Positions 1 to 9,370 of a DNA stretch of 64,000 nt are shown here, in pieces (the stretch's first letter is position 1; each line of letters opens with the position of its first letter). The stretch lies in assembly GCF_964253025.1 (NCBI RefSeq), contig NZ_CAXUQC020000001.1, forward strand, positions 3,720,001 to 3,784,000, written 5' to 3'. The notes under the pieces are model-generated. The model ran no database searches. It saw only the letters and a list, made by a program, of their open reading frames with translations, and was not told the DNA's origin. The DNA is from Rhizobacter sp964253025 (GTDB lineage: Bacteria > Pseudomonadota > Gammaproteobacteria > Burkholderiales > Burkholderiaceae_C). Both the position numbers and the translations under genes were made by a program.

Positions 1-1391
1 TCCAGCACGGCCAGAGCGAGAAGTCGGTGCTCGACCGCATCGTCCCGGGCTACTACCACCGGCTGTCGGCCGAGGGCAAGGTGGAGATGTCGACCTGCTG
101 CAGCAACACCGCCACCGAGAACGCCATGATGGCGCGCCTGATGATCGACTCGGTCAAGACCTGGGCCACGCAGTACCGCATCGACTCCTTCCGCTTCGAC
201 CTGATGGGCCACCAGCCGCGCAGCGTGATGGAAGCGCTCAAGGCCGAGGTGGATGCCGCCGCCGGCCGCAGCATCTTCCTCATCGGCGAGGGTTGGAACT
301 TCGGCGAAGTGGCCAACGGTGCCCGCTTCGTACAGGCGTCGCAGCTGTCCCTCAACGGCTCGGGCATCGGCACCTTCAGTGACCGGGCACGTGACCGCAT
401 CCGGGGCGGCGGATGCTGCGACGACGGCGCCGACTTCAAGCGCCAGGGCTACGTGACCGGCCTCTTCCACGACCCGAACGAGACGGCGAACGGGCACACG
501 CTCGACCAGCTCCTCGAGCATGCGGACATCATCCGCCTGGGCCTGGCCGGTTCGCTGCGCTCCTACAGTTTCGAGACGGCCGATGGCACGGTGAAGACCG
601 GGGAGGAGCTGCGCTACGGCGGCGATCCGGCCGGCTACGCGAGCCAGCCGCGCGAGGTCGTGAACTACTACGAGAACCACGACAACCGCACCTTCTGGGA
701 CGGCCTGGCGGCCAAGATGCCGAAGGCCGCCTCGCTGGACGACCGGCTGCGTGCCCAGACGCTGGCCGCGGCCATCAACAACTTCAGCCAGGGCATCGCC
801 TACTTCCATGCCGGCGCCGACGTGCTGCGGTCGAAGTCGATGGACAACAACAGCTACAACTCGGGCGACTGGTTCAACCGCCTGGACTGGAGCTACGCGA
901 CCAACCACTTCGGCGTGGGCCTGCCGGTGAGCGGCAACGAGGACCTGGCCCGTGAGGTGCTGGCGCCCGCGAACCTGCCAAACATGAAACCGGGCCGGCC
1001 GGAGATCGAGGCGGCCAGCGGCATGTTCCGCGACTTGCTGAAGATCCGCAGCAGCACCCCGCTCTTCCGGCTGCGCTCGGCCGACGAAGTGAAGGCCCGA
1101 CTGAGCATGCGCAACACCGGCCCGGCCCAGGTGCCGACCGTGCTGGCCGGGCACCTCGACGGCCAGGGCTTGCCCGGCGCCAACTTCCGCGAGGTCCTCT
1201 ACTTCATCAACGTCGACAAGACGGCCCGCACGCTGACGCTGCCGCAGGACAAGGACAAGGCCTGGGTGCTTCATCCGGTGCACCTGTCCGGCACGGACCG
1301 CCGGCCGGCGAACGAGGCCGGGTACGTGGCGTCGACGGGCAGCTTCACCGTCCCGGCCCGCACCGCGCTGGTGTACGTCGTCAACAACTGA
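1..1391 (+). CDS. pulA: pullulanase-type alpha-1,6-glucosidase, C-terminal part
   Basis: This is the 3' part of a GH13 debranching enzyme that hydrolyses alpha-1,6 links in pullulan, amylopectin or glycogen. The reading frame is open from base 3, so the true start lies before the window. Visible GH13 landmarks are the segment ending SFRFDLMGH, which carries the catalytic Asp of region II, the region III Glu in FLIGEGWNFGE, and the region IV ENHDN stretch. The order CCSNTATEN, then region II, then GEGWN is typical of pullulanases. The last 100 or so residues form the C-terminal beta domain. A malE gene follows after a terminator, which supports a role in maltodextrin use. The N-terminal CBM domains and any signal peptide cannot be judged here. 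Confidence 0.93.
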   Translation, partial: QHGQSEKSVLDRIVPGYYHRLSAEGKVEMSTCCSNTATENAMMARLMIDSVKTWATQYRIDSFRFDLMGHQPRSVMEALKAEVDAAAGRSIFLIGEGWNFGEVANGARFVQASQLSLNGSGIGTFSDRARDRIRGGGCCDDGADFKRQGYVTGLFHDPNETANGHTLDQLLEHADIIRLGLAGSLRSYSFETADGTVKTGEELRYGGDPAGYASQPREVVNYYENHDNRTFWDGLAAKMPKAASLDDRLRAQTLAAAINNFSQGIAYFHAGADVLRSKSMDNNSYNSGDWFNRLDWSYATNHFGVGLPVSGNEDLAREVLAPANLPNMKPGRPEIEAASGMFRDLLKIRSSTPLFRLRSADEVKARLSMRNTGPAQVPTVLAGHLDGQGLPGANFREVLYFINVDKTARTLTLPQDKDKAWVLHPVHLSGTDRRPANEAGYVASTGSFTVPARTALVYVVNN

Positions 1392-1420
1392 GCGATTCGC
1401 GGCCGATGGCCGCGCCCCAG

Positions 1421-1448
1421 GGCCCTGCCACGTCGGCAGGGCCTTTTT
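1421..1448 (+). terminator. intrinsic terminator after pulA
   Basis: A perfect 9-bp stem (1421-1429 with 1435-1443) closes a 5-base loop and is followed directly by TTTTT. It sits 30 bases after the pullulanase stop codon and ends 21 bases before malE, so malE probably needs its own signal or read-through. Confidence 0.85.
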
Positions 1449-1468
1449 GCTGTCCCGGAGAAAGAACC

Positions 1469-2797
1469 ATGCAGTACCGTTCCACCCCCCGCCGCCTGGC
1501 CGCGACCTGCGCGGCCGCGCTTTCACTCGTGCTCGGCATCCCGATGGCAGGAACCGCACGCGCTGCCGAGCCCGGCGTCCTGACGCTCTGGATGAACAAC
1601 GACAAGGGCTATCACGGCGTGCAGAAGGTGGCCGCCGACTACACGCGCAAGACGGGCATCCGGGTGCGCGTGATGCCGTTCAATGGCAGCACCGGCCGTT
1701 TCGAGGACGTCAACGCGCCGAAACAGAACGGTGCGGCGAACGGCACCCACTCGACCGATGCGCCCGGTGGTTTCGAGGCCGCCATGAAGGCCGGGCAGGG
1801 TCCGGACATCTGGATCTGGCCCCACGACCGGCTGGGCGGTTGGGTGAAGGCCGGCTGGCTGGCGCCGCTGCAGCCCGATACCGAGTTGCGTCGCGACATC
1901 GTTCAAGTGGGCTGGGATGCGGTGACACAGGGCGGCTCGGTCTGGGCGTACCCCATGGCCGTGGAGTCGGTGGCACTCATCTACAACAAGGACCTGCTGC
2001 CCACCCCGCCGCGCAGCTTCGAGGAGATCGGCTCGCTGCACGAGAAGCTCAAGCCACGCGGCGTGCGCGCCATCGGCTGGGAATCGGCGAGCCCGTACTT
2101 CTCGTGGCCCCTGCTGTCGGCCGGCGGCGCCTATGTCTTCCAGCGCAAGCTCGACGGCAGCTACGACGCCACGGACACCGGCATCAGCCACCCTGGCGCC
2201 GTGGTCGGCGCGAGCCTGCTGCAGCAACTCATCAAGTCGGGCACCCTCCCGGACGGCGGCATGAGCTACCAGGACGCCGAGGACGCGATGAAGGCCGGCA
2301 AGCAGGCGATGTGGATCACCGGACCCTGGGCGTGGGAGGCGCTCAACAAGGCGAAGGTCAACTATGGCGTGGCGATGCTTCCTCTCGTGGCCGGCAAGGC
2401 ACCTCGACCCTTCGTGGGCGTGCTGGGCGCCATGATCACCAGCAGCTCGCCGAACAAGGAGACGGCCAACGACTTTCTCCGCAACCACCTGCTGACCCGC
2501 GAGGGGCTGTCGGCCATGAACGCCGACAAGCCGATCGGGGTGCCCGCCTCCAAGGCCATGTTCTGGAGTCTCTACAGCGATGAACGCATCCGCACCTCGA
2601 TGGACACGATCTACAACGGCCGGCCCATGCCGAACAACCCCGAGATGACCCTGTTCTGGAAGCACCTGAGCGCGGCGCTGCACGACATCAACACCGCGGA
2701 GCGCACGCCCAAGGAAGCCCTGGATGTGGCCGCCGCGGCCATTCGTGCCGAGCTGCCGGCGGGCCCACGTGCGGCGCTGCGTCCCGCGCGCAAGTGA
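1469..2797 (+). CDS. malE: maltose/maltodextrin ABC transporter substrate-binding protein MalE
   Basis: This is a periplasmic binding protein of 442 residues that captures maltose or maltodextrins for an ABC importer. A signal peptide is clear: basic MQYRSTPRRLAA, a hydrophobic stretch, then a likely cleavage after GTARA. The mature part begins VLTLWMNNDKGYHG and contains GPDIWIWPHDRLGG, WAYPMAVESVALIYNKDLLP and the KQAMWITGPWAW segment, all typical of MalE. The ATG at 1469 is preceded by GGAGAAAG. No malF, malG or malK accompanies it, so the permease must be encoded elsewhere or was lost. The context (pullulanase upstream, GH3 and GH13 glucosidases nearby) fits alpha-glucan uptake. Confidence 0.93.
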   Translation: MQYRSTPRRLAATCAAALSLVLGIPMAGTARAAEPGVLTLWMNNDKGYHGVQKVAADYTRKTGIRVRVMPFNGSTGRFEDVNAPKQNGAANGTHSTDAPGGFEAAMKAGQGPDIWIWPHDRLGGWVKAGWLAPLQPDTELRRDIVQVGWDAVTQGGSVWAYPMAVESVALIYNKDLLPTPPRSFEEIGSLHEKLKPRGVRAIGWESASPYFSWPLLSAGGAYVFQRKLDGSYDATDTGISHPGAVVGASLLQQLIKSGTLPDGGMSYQDAEDAMKAGKQAMWITGPWAWEALNKAKVNYGVAMLPLVAGKAPRPFVGVLGAMITSSSPNKETANDFLRNHLLTREGLSAMNADKPIGVPASKAMFWSLYSDERIRTSMDTIYNGRPMPNNPEMTLFWKHLSAALHDINTAERTPKEALDVAAAAIRAELPAGPRAALRPARK

Positions 2798-2810
2798 CGC
2801 GGTCGCGGGG

Positions 2811-3893
2811 TCACTGGCCGAGCAGGCCCTTGATGACCCCGCCCACGCCTTCGACCACCCCGCCCAGGCTGACCCCGAGCGACTCGGCCAGTCCCGCAGC
2901 CACCCGCAGGGCCAGGGCCTCGTTGAGCGAGAAGCGGGGATCGTCGAGCCGGCCCTCGAGCGTGAACTGCAGTTCGATGCGGCCATCGCGGCTCAGGCTG
3001 GCCAGCACGGCCTGTCGCGGCACTCCGGCGAAGGTGCCCAGCATGCCGCCACCGGTGCCGAGTTCCAGGTCCTTCAGCACCAGCACGCCAGGTGCGCGAA
3101 GTTGCTGCCGGGCGACGTGGGCATCCAGCGTGAGGTCCAGCGTGCCGCGGCGCACGCCCGACTCGTTGACCTTCAGCAGATAGGGCTCCAAGGCCACCAG
3201 GTCGACGTTGGCGAGCCGGGCGGAAATCTCGCCGTCGCGCGTCGCGGGTGTGACCTCGCCGAAGATGCGCAGGTCGCCATCGCGGCGTTGGCCCTTGAAG
3301 ACGCCCTGCAGGTTGATCTTGAGCGGCTCGTCGAGACGCGGCAGGGCGAGGTCCTGAATGTCGACGTCAAGCTGTTCGAAGCGCATGCGATGCGCCGGCT
3401 GGCGCACGCTCGCATCGAAGAAGTCCACCGACGCGTCCTCGAGCACGATGGAGCCGATGTGCACCTCGCTGCGCGACTCGGGGGTCGACGCGGCCGTGCG
3501 AGGCTGTCGCACGAGGCCGGGCACGACCTGCAGGCTGCCGTTGCGTCGGCGGAGCACCGACAAGTAGGCTCCCTCCACCTTGATCTGGCGAACACGCCAG
3601 GCGCCGCTGAAGAGGCTGGCGAGTTCGGGCACCACCTGCACCCTGCTTGCACGAAGCTCGTCCTCGGCGGGCCATCGCGGACGCTCGGCCCGCACGCGCA
3701 GCTCGGTCAGCACGATGCCGGACCAGCCCACCGACACCGAGCCCACCGAGGCCCGGGGTCCGAGCGCCTGCTCGATGCCGGAACGCATCTGCCCGACGGC
3801 CAGCCGGAACACCACGAAGGCCGTCACTGCCACGGCCGCCAGCACCGCCGCTCCCATCCAAGGTCGAATCTTCTTCACGCCGCCATTGTCCAT
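2811..3893 (-). CDS. DUF748/AsmA-like membrane-anchored protein
   Basis: A 360-residue protein with a single N-terminal membrane anchor (about residues 11-32, after the basic MDNGGVKKIRPW), followed by a long periplasmic part rich in beta strands. Repeats such as the VGSVSVGWSGIVLTELRVR and HIGSIVLEDASVDFFDA segments match the DUF748/AsmA-like family, whose members are linked to outer-membrane lipid homeostasis. The start at 3893 is the first Met before the anchor; an upstream frame exists but overlaps the divergent kinase gene. The C-terminus is glycine- and valine-rich (GVSLGGVVEGVGGVIKGLL). Function is inferred only from the family. Confidence 0.7.
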   Translation of the reverse strand: MDNGGVKKIRPWMGAAVLAAVAVTAFVVFRLAVGQMRSGIEQALGPRASVGSVSVGWSGIVLTELRVRAERPRWPAEDELRASRVQVVPELASLFSGAWRVRQIKVEGAYLSVLRRRNGSLQVVPGLVRQPRTAASTPESRSEVHIGSIVLEDASVDFFDASVRQPAHRMRFEQLDVDIQDLALPRLDEPLKINLQGVFKGQRRDGDLRIFGEVTPATRDGEISARLANVDLVALEPYLLKVNESGVRRGTLDLTLDAHVARQQLRAPGVLVLKDLELGTGGGMLGTFAGVPRQAVLASLSRDGRIELQFTLEGRLDDPRFSLNEALALRVAAGLAESLGVSLGGVVEGVGGVIKGLLGQ

Positions 3894-3938
3894 GAGCCGG
3901 CTTCGCCGTGCAGGTCCGTCGCCTCCTAGAATGGGGCA

Positions 3939-6233
3939 ATGCAGCCCGCCGGCACCGCCGCTTCCGCCCCTCCGTCTCCACCTCCGCACGCGAAGCGGCG
4001 ATCGCCCTCGGTCCGGCGCCGGCTCCTGCTGCTCACGCTCGGCGTGCTGCTGCCGACCAGCGGCATCTCGATGATCGCCGCCTACACCATCTACACCGAA
4101 GCGCGGCAATCCATCACGTCGGCGGCCTCGGAGACCGCCCGCGCACTGAGCCTGGTGGCCGACCGGGAAGTCGCCTACCGGGCGGGCATCCTCAAGACTC
4201 TGGCCGCCTCGCCGGCGCTCGATCGGGGTGACCTGAAGGCGTTCTACGAACAAGCCAAGGCCGTCTCACCTGAAATCGAGAACGCCATCATGGTGACGGA
4301 CCCCCAGGGCCGCACCCTGATCAACACCCGTGCGCCGTTCGCATGGGACAACGTGCCGCCGTCGGCCATCGGCGCCCCGCCCGAGCTCGGGCGGCTCGAC
4401 GCCCGGCCCATGGCGTCCGACCTCTACATGTCCAAGCTGGCGCAGCAGTACAGCTTCTCGGTCTGGGTGCCGATGATCCGCGACGGTGAAGTCCGCTTCA
4501 ACGTGTCGATGGGCAGCGTGGCGCGGCAACTGCAACGCATCTTCGACCAGCAGCAGCTGCCGAGTGGATGGGTCGGCACCCTGGTCGATTCACAAGGGCA
4601 GGTGCTCGCCCGCAGCGTGGACGCGGAGCACATGGTGGGCCGGCGCGCCACACCCGACATGATGGCCCGCCTGACGGGAGACGATCGCGGCGTGCACGAG
4701 ACCGTGACGCTCGAGGGCACACCGGTCTACACGGTGTTCAACCGCGCGCCGGAGTCGGGCTGGATCGTGCTCATCGGTCTGCCCCGGGCGGAAATGAGGC
4801 GCCCTGCCCTGGATGCCCTCAAGACCATGCTGATGATCTCCCTGGCCATGTGGGGCGTCGCCGCCCTGGCTGCGGTGTGGCTCGGCCGATCGATCGAAGG
4901 TCCGGTGGCGCTGTTGCAAGCGGATGCCGAGGCGCTCGGGGCCGGCAAGGTGGTCGGCCCGAAGTCCACCGGCCTGGCCGAAACCGATGTGGTGCAAGGC
5001 CTGCTCGCCCGGGCGAGCCTCGACCTGCGCGACGCCGAGGCCAACCTGCAGCAGCGGGTGCGGGCCGCCGTCGAAGAGGCCGAACGCGCGCAAAGCGCGG
5101 CCCTCGGCACGCAGAAGCTCGAAGCGCTGGGCCGCCTGACCGGCGGCATCGCGCACGACTTCAACAACCTGCTGCAGACCATGTCGTCAGGCGTGCAGTT
5201 GGCGGGCAAGCTCGCCACCGACCCGCGGGCCACCAAGGCCCTCGGCGCGTGTGAACGGGCCATCACCAAGGCGGTCAAGCTGACGCGACAGCTGATGAGC
5301 TTCGGCCGGGCACAACCGGGGCACCGCGAGGTGGTCGACCTTCCCCGCCAGGTCGATGGCCTGGCGGAATTGCTCCGTGGGGCGGTGCGAGAGAGCATCA
5401 CGGTGGAGTTCGACATCGAACCGGGACTGGCGCCCGTCCGGATCGACCCGGTGCAGTTCGAGCTCGCCATCCTGAACCTGGTGCTCAACGCACGCGACGC
5501 GATGAAGGGCGGCGGCCAGGTCACCGTGCGGGCCGTGAACCGGCGCATCGAGTCAGGTGAGGTGGCCGGCCTGGAGGCCGGAAACTACGTCGCGGTGGCC
5601 GTGCTCGACACCGGGCACGGCATCGCGCCCGAGCTGCTCGGCCGGGTGTTCGAGCCCTTCTTCACCACGAAGCCGGTGGGCGAAGGCACGGGCCTCGGGC
5701 TCGCCCAGGTGTATGCCTTCGCCAAGCAGTCCGGCGGCTTGGCGACGGTCCGGAGCTCCCCCGGCCATGGCACCACGGTCACGCTGTTCCTGCCCGCCAC
5801 GAGCGAACAACCCCTCGGCGAAACGCCCGGCGTGCAGGCGGCGCCCCCGCCGCAGCACAGCGGCACGGTGCTGATGGTGGAAGACGACGCACTGGTGCGC
5901 GGCCTCACGGCGCAGGCGCTGGAAGACTGCGGATTCTCCGTGCTGGTCGCGTCCACGGCCGCCGACGCGCTGGCCATCGCCCGGGCGCGCGACGACATCG
6001 ACGCCGTCCTGTCCGACGTGGTGATGCCGGGCGGCATGAGCGGCGTGGACCTGGTGCATGCGCTGGCCGAGCTGCGTCCGGCGCTGCCCGCCCTCCTGGT
6101 GAGCGGCTACGCCGCGGTGCTCGACACCACCTTGCCGGTCCGCACCATCGCCAAGCCCTACGCGGTGGCCGATGTGGCCCGACTGTTGGCCGAGGCCATC
6201 CGGGACGCCCGCGCCGCACGGCCAGCCGGCTGA
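3939..6233 (+). CDS. hybrid sensor histidine kinase with C-terminal receiver
   Basis: A 764-residue membrane kinase. A first membrane segment lies at about residues 27-48 and a second near 290-315, enclosing a periplasmic sensor of the dCache/PAS type. A HAMP-like linker follows. The phospho-accepting H-box is GGIAHDFNNLL with His406, then an N-box (NLVLNARDAM), G1 (LDTGHGIAPE), F (FEPFFTTK) and G2 (GTGLGLAQVYAF). The receiver domain (about residues 640-760) has the acidic pair VEDD, phospho-acceptor Asp693 (SDVVMPGG) and the switch Lys in IAKPY. The HDFNNLL form of the H-box is typical of kinases with attached receivers. No output regulator is encoded beside it, so the target is unknown. It diverges from the DUF748-like gene across 45 bases. 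Confidence 0.92.
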   Translation: MQPAGTAASAPPSPPPHAKRRSPSVRRRLLLLTLGVLLPTSGISMIAAYTIYTEARQSITSAASETARALSLVADREVAYRAGILKTLAASPALDRGDLKAFYEQAKAVSPEIENAIMVTDPQGRTLINTRAPFAWDNVPPSAIGAPPELGRLDARPMASDLYMSKLAQQYSFSVWVPMIRDGEVRFNVSMGSVARQLQRIFDQQQLPSGWVGTLVDSQGQVLARSVDAEHMVGRRATPDMMARLTGDDRGVHETVTLEGTPVYTVFNRAPESGWIVLIGLPRAEMRRPALDALKTMLMISLAMWGVAALAAVWLGRSIEGPVALLQADAEALGAGKVVGPKSTGLAETDVVQGLLARASLDLRDAEANLQQRVRAAVEEAERAQSAALGTQKLEALGRLTGGIAHDFNNLLQTMSSGVQLAGKLATDPRATKALGACERAITKAVKLTRQLMSFGRAQPGHREVVDLPRQVDGLAELLRGAVRESITVEFDIEPGLAPVRIDPVQFELAILNLVLNARDAMKGGGQVTVRAVNRRIESGEVAGLEAGNYVAVAVLDTGHGIAPELLGRVFEPFFTTKPVGEGTGLGLAQVYAFAKQSGGLATVRSSPGHGTTVTLFLPATSEQPLGETPGVQAAPPPQHSGTVLMVEDDALVRGLTAQALEDCGFSVLVASTAADALAIARARDDIDAVLSDVVMPGGMSGVDLVHALAELRPALPALLVSGYAAVLDTTLPVRTIAKPYAVADVARLLAEAIRDARAARPAG

Positions 6234-6282
6234 TTCCGGGCGCCACGTGGGGAGAAGCGACGCGCAGCCAGAATCGCGTCCC

Positions 6283-8538
6283 ATGCGCCTTCCGACCCTC
6301 GTTCTGCAAGCCCTCGTGCTTCAGGCCCTGGCGGGCCTGCCCGCACACGCCGCCCCCTCCCGCATCGACGACCTGCTGGCCCGCATGACGGTCGAGGAAA
6401 AGGTGGGCCAGTTGAGCCTGTTCGCTCCGGTGGCGGCCGGGGCGCTCGCCAACCCGGTCACCCGGCAGCCGAGCGCCGAGGGTCAGCGCGACGCCATCCG
6501 CGCGGGCCGGGTGACCGGCCTCTTCAACGGCGTGGGCCGGGAAGGCAAGCGCGAGGCGCAAACCATCGCGGTGAAGCAGTCCCGGTTGGGCATTCCGCTG
6601 CTCTTCGGGGCCGACGTGATCCACGGCTTCCGCACCGTGTTTCCCGTTCCTCTGGCGGAGGCCGCGAGCTGGGACCCCTCGCTTGCCGAACGCACGGCGC
6701 GGGCCGCGGCCATCGAGGCGACGGCCGACGGCTTTCGATGGACCTTCGCGCCCATGGTGGACATCGCACGGGACGCGCGCTGGGGCCGCACGGTCGAAGG
6801 TGCCGGGGAGGACGTCTTCCTCGGCGCCCGGTTCGCCGCGGCCAGGGTGCGCGGCTTCCAGGGGCCCGACCTGGCCCGCGCGGACGCCATGCTGGCCACA
6901 CCGAAACACTTCGCCGCCTACGGCGCGGCCAGCGGGGGCCTGGACTACAACACCGTGGACATCTCCGAGCGCACGCTGCGCGAGGTCTACCTGCCGCCCT
7001 TTCGTGCAGCACTCGATGCCGGCGCCCTCTCCGTCATGAGCGCCTTCAACGAGATCTCGGGCGTGCCGGCCAATGCGAACCCGTGGCTGCTCGGCTCCGT
7101 GCTGCGGGGCGAATGGGGCTTCGGCGGCTTCGTGGTGTCCGACTACACCGCGGACGAGGAACTGATCGCCCATGGTGTCGCGGCCGACGCCCGCGAGGCC
7201 ACGCGGCTGTCGTTCCTGGCGGGCTCCGACATCAGCATGCAGAGCGGTCTGTACAACGAGCACCTGCCCGACCTCGTGGCCGACGGCGAGGTGCCGATGG
7301 CGCGCCTGGACGATGCCGTGCGGCGCGTCCTCGCGGTGAAGGAAAAGCTCGGCCTCTTCGACGACCCGATGCGGGGACTCGACGGCACCGCCCCGGCCGA
7401 CTGGCCGGAGCACCGCGCGCTGGCCCGGGAGGCGGCTCGCCGCGCCATCGTGCTGCTCAGGAACGAGGGCGATCTGCTGCCGCTGCCCCGGCAGGGGCGC
7501 CGCATCGCGTTGATCGGACCCTTCGCCGAGGGGCCGCACGATTTGCACGGCCCGTGGACGCTGTTTCCCGGGCCCCGGCCACCGGTGAGCCTGGCCGAAG
7601 GGCTGCGCGCCGCGCTGGCCGACTCATCGAGCCTGACCGTGACCGCCGGGAGCGGTGTCGACCGGCCCGTGCGCAACGGACTGCGTGACGCGATGGCGGC
7701 CGCACGGAATGCCGACGTCGTGCTGTTGGCGATCGGCGAGGGCGAGGCCATGTCGGGCGAGGCGCGTTCCCGCACGGACATCTCCCTGCCTGCGGCCCAG
7801 CAGGCGCTCGCCGAAGCCGTCGCCTCCACCGGCAAGCCGGTCATCGTGCTGTTGCGCAACGGCCGCGCGATGGCGCTCACCGGCGCGGTGCGTGAGGCAC
7901 GCGCCATCGCAGTCACCTGGTTCCTGGGCAGCGAAACCGGTCACGCGGTGGCCGACGTGCTCTTCGGAGATGCCGCGCCGAGCGGTCGGCTCCCCGTCAG
8001 TTTTCCGCAGGCTTCCGGCCAGGTGCCCTTCCACTACGATCACAAGCCGACCGGGCGGCCGGTGCCCGAGTCCGCGCCCGACGCCTTCTACAAGGCGCGC
8101 TACCTCGATGTCAGCCACGAACCGCTCTACGCCTTCGGGCACGGCCTGGGCTACGGCCGCATCCGCTATGACGCAGTCGCGCTCAGCCATCAGCGATTGC
8201 CGTGGAACGGCGTGCTGGAGGTGACGGCGACGCTGACCAACACCGGCCCGCGGGCCATGGACGAGGTGGTGCAACTGTACGTACGCGATCCCGTGGCCAG
8301 CGTCACCCGGCCCGTCCGGCAATTGAAGGGATTCGAGCGCGTCCACGTCCTGCCCGGCGCAACGGTCCAGGTGACCTTTCGGCTGCAGCGCGCCGATCTT
8401 GGCTTCATCGGTGCAGACGGCACGGACACCGTGGAACCGGGCGCCTTCGATGTGTGGGTCGCGCCGTCGGCGACCGGCGGGCTCAAGGCGCGCTTCCTGC
8501 TGGAAGGTCCTACGTTGCACAACGTAGGCAAACGCTGA
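6283..8538 (+). CDS. bglX: periplasmic beta-glucosidase, glycoside hydrolase family 3
   Basis: A 751-residue GH3 enzyme that releases glucose from beta-linked glucosides. A signal peptide is visible (MRLPTLVLQALVLQALAGLPAHA). The mature protein starts with the typical RIDDLLARMTVEEKVGQL. The nucleophile is Asp287 in the GFVVSDYTADEELIAHG segment; the K-H-F-A-A-Y motif lies before it. The second alpha/beta sandwich and a C-terminal fibronectin III-like domain (ending near the GAFDVWVAPS segment) complete the BglX plan. The ATG at 6283 was chosen because it begins the signal peptide; the frame is open further upstream into the kinase gene. It follows the kinase by 49 bases. Confidence 0.92.
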   Translation: MRLPTLVLQALVLQALAGLPAHAAPSRIDDLLARMTVEEKVGQLSLFAPVAAGALANPVTRQPSAEGQRDAIRAGRVTGLFNGVGREGKREAQTIAVKQSRLGIPLLFGADVIHGFRTVFPVPLAEAASWDPSLAERTARAAAIEATADGFRWTFAPMVDIARDARWGRTVEGAGEDVFLGARFAAARVRGFQGPDLARADAMLATPKHFAAYGAASGGLDYNTVDISERTLREVYLPPFRAALDAGALSVMSAFNEISGVPANANPWLLGSVLRGEWGFGGFVVSDYTADEELIAHGVAADAREATRLSFLAGSDISMQSGLYNEHLPDLVADGEVPMARLDDAVRRVLAVKEKLGLFDDPMRGLDGTAPADWPEHRALAREAARRAIVLLRNEGDLLPLPRQGRRIALIGPFAEGPHDLHGPWTLFPGPRPPVSLAEGLRAALADSSSLTVTAGSGVDRPVRNGLRDAMAAARNADVVLLAIGEGEAMSGEARSRTDISLPAAQQALAEAVASTGKPVIVLLRNGRAMALTGAVREARAIAVTWFLGSETGHAVADVLFGDAAPSGRLPVSFPQASGQVPFHYDHKPTGRPVPESAPDAFYKARYLDVSHEPLYAFGHGLGYGRIRYDAVALSHQRLPWNGVLEVTATLTNTGPRAMDEVVQLYVRDPVASVTRPVRQLKGFERVHVLPGATVQVTFRLQRADLGFIGADGTDTVEPGAFDVWVAPSATGGLKARFLLEGPTLHNVGKR
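8509..8528. repeat. near-perfect palindrome at the 3' end of bglX
   Basis: CCTACGTTG and CAACGTAGG form a 9-bp perfect inverted repeat around CA. It lies in the last codons of bglX and has no T-tract, so it is not a standard terminator; it could be an operator for the downstream gene or a chance palindrome. Confidence 0.5.
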
Positions 8539-8624
8539 CTGCCGATTCATCGGCGCGACGGCTGCGCGACGAGGCGCTCGGGCGGATCATGCGTTCACTG
8601 CCGAACGACGAGAGAGAACCACCC

Positions 8625-9356
8625 ATGACGACCGCCGCATTGCCGATCCCGCCCTCGCTGGGCCTGCTGGGCATGGAGCCGTTGCGCGCCTGCTTCGAGT
8701 ACGCCGGCATGCACCTGATGGACCGCAGCCGCCTCCCCGTTGGCGACGGCCACCCGGTGGTCTTCTTTCCGGGCCTCGCGACGGACCGCCGCGCCATCGC
8801 GCCGCTGCGCAACTGCTGCGAGCGCCTCGGCTACCGCGCCCATGACTGGGAACTCGGCTTCAACACGGGCCCGCAGGGCCACATCGACCAGTGGCTGAGC
8901 GGCCTTGTTCGCCACGTGGAAGCGGTCGCCGCCGAGGAGGGCCGCCCCGCGAGCCTCGTCGGCTGGAGCCTGGGGGGCATCTACGCCCGCGAGATCGCCA
9001 AGATCGCACCTCACGCAGTGCGCCAGGTCATCACCCTCGGCACGCCCTTCGCCGGCTCCGGCAAGGACACGAACGTGGGCTGGCTGTACAACGCCTTGAA
9101 CGGGCATGCGCCGCTCATCGACGCGACGCTGTCGGCCCGGCTGCGCATGACTCCGGACGTACCGACCACGTCGGTCTACAGCCGCAGCGACGGCGTGGTG
9201 GCCTGGGAGGCCTGCCTGCTGCGGCCGTCGCGGCGCGCCGAGAACATCGAGGTGGACGGCAGCCACATCGGCCTGCCGTTCAACCCCAAGGTCATCAGCG
9301 TGGTGGCGAACCGCCTGGCGCAGCCCCAAGGCGCGTGGCAGCGCTTCGCCGGCTGA
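8625..9356 (+). CDS. alpha/beta-hydrolase, lipase/esterase type
   Basis: A 243-residue hydrolase resembling triacylglycerol lipases and PGAP1-like esterases. The nucleophile elbow is GWSLGG with Ser115; the acid is probably the Asp in YSRSDGVV and the base the His in DGSHIGL, giving the usual Ser-Asp-His order. The oxyanion-loop region PVVFFPGLATDRR precedes it. There is no signal peptide. The ATG at 8625 has AGAGAGAA just upstream. Substrate is unknown. It is separated from bglX by 86 bases, and its link to sugar metabolism is not evident. Confidence 0.83.
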   Translation: MTTAALPIPPSLGLLGMEPLRACFEYAGMHLMDRSRLPVGDGHPVVFFPGLATDRRAIAPLRNCCERLGYRAHDWELGFNTGPQGHIDQWLSGLVRHVEAVAAEEGRPASLVGWSLGGIYAREIAKIAPHAVRQVITLGTPFAGSGKDTNVGWLYNALNGHAPLIDATLSARLRMTPDVPTTSVYSRSDGVVAWEACLLRPSRRAENIEVDGSHIGLPFNPKVISVVANRLAQPQGAWQRFAG

Positions 9357-9370
9357 CGGCGCACCCGGGA

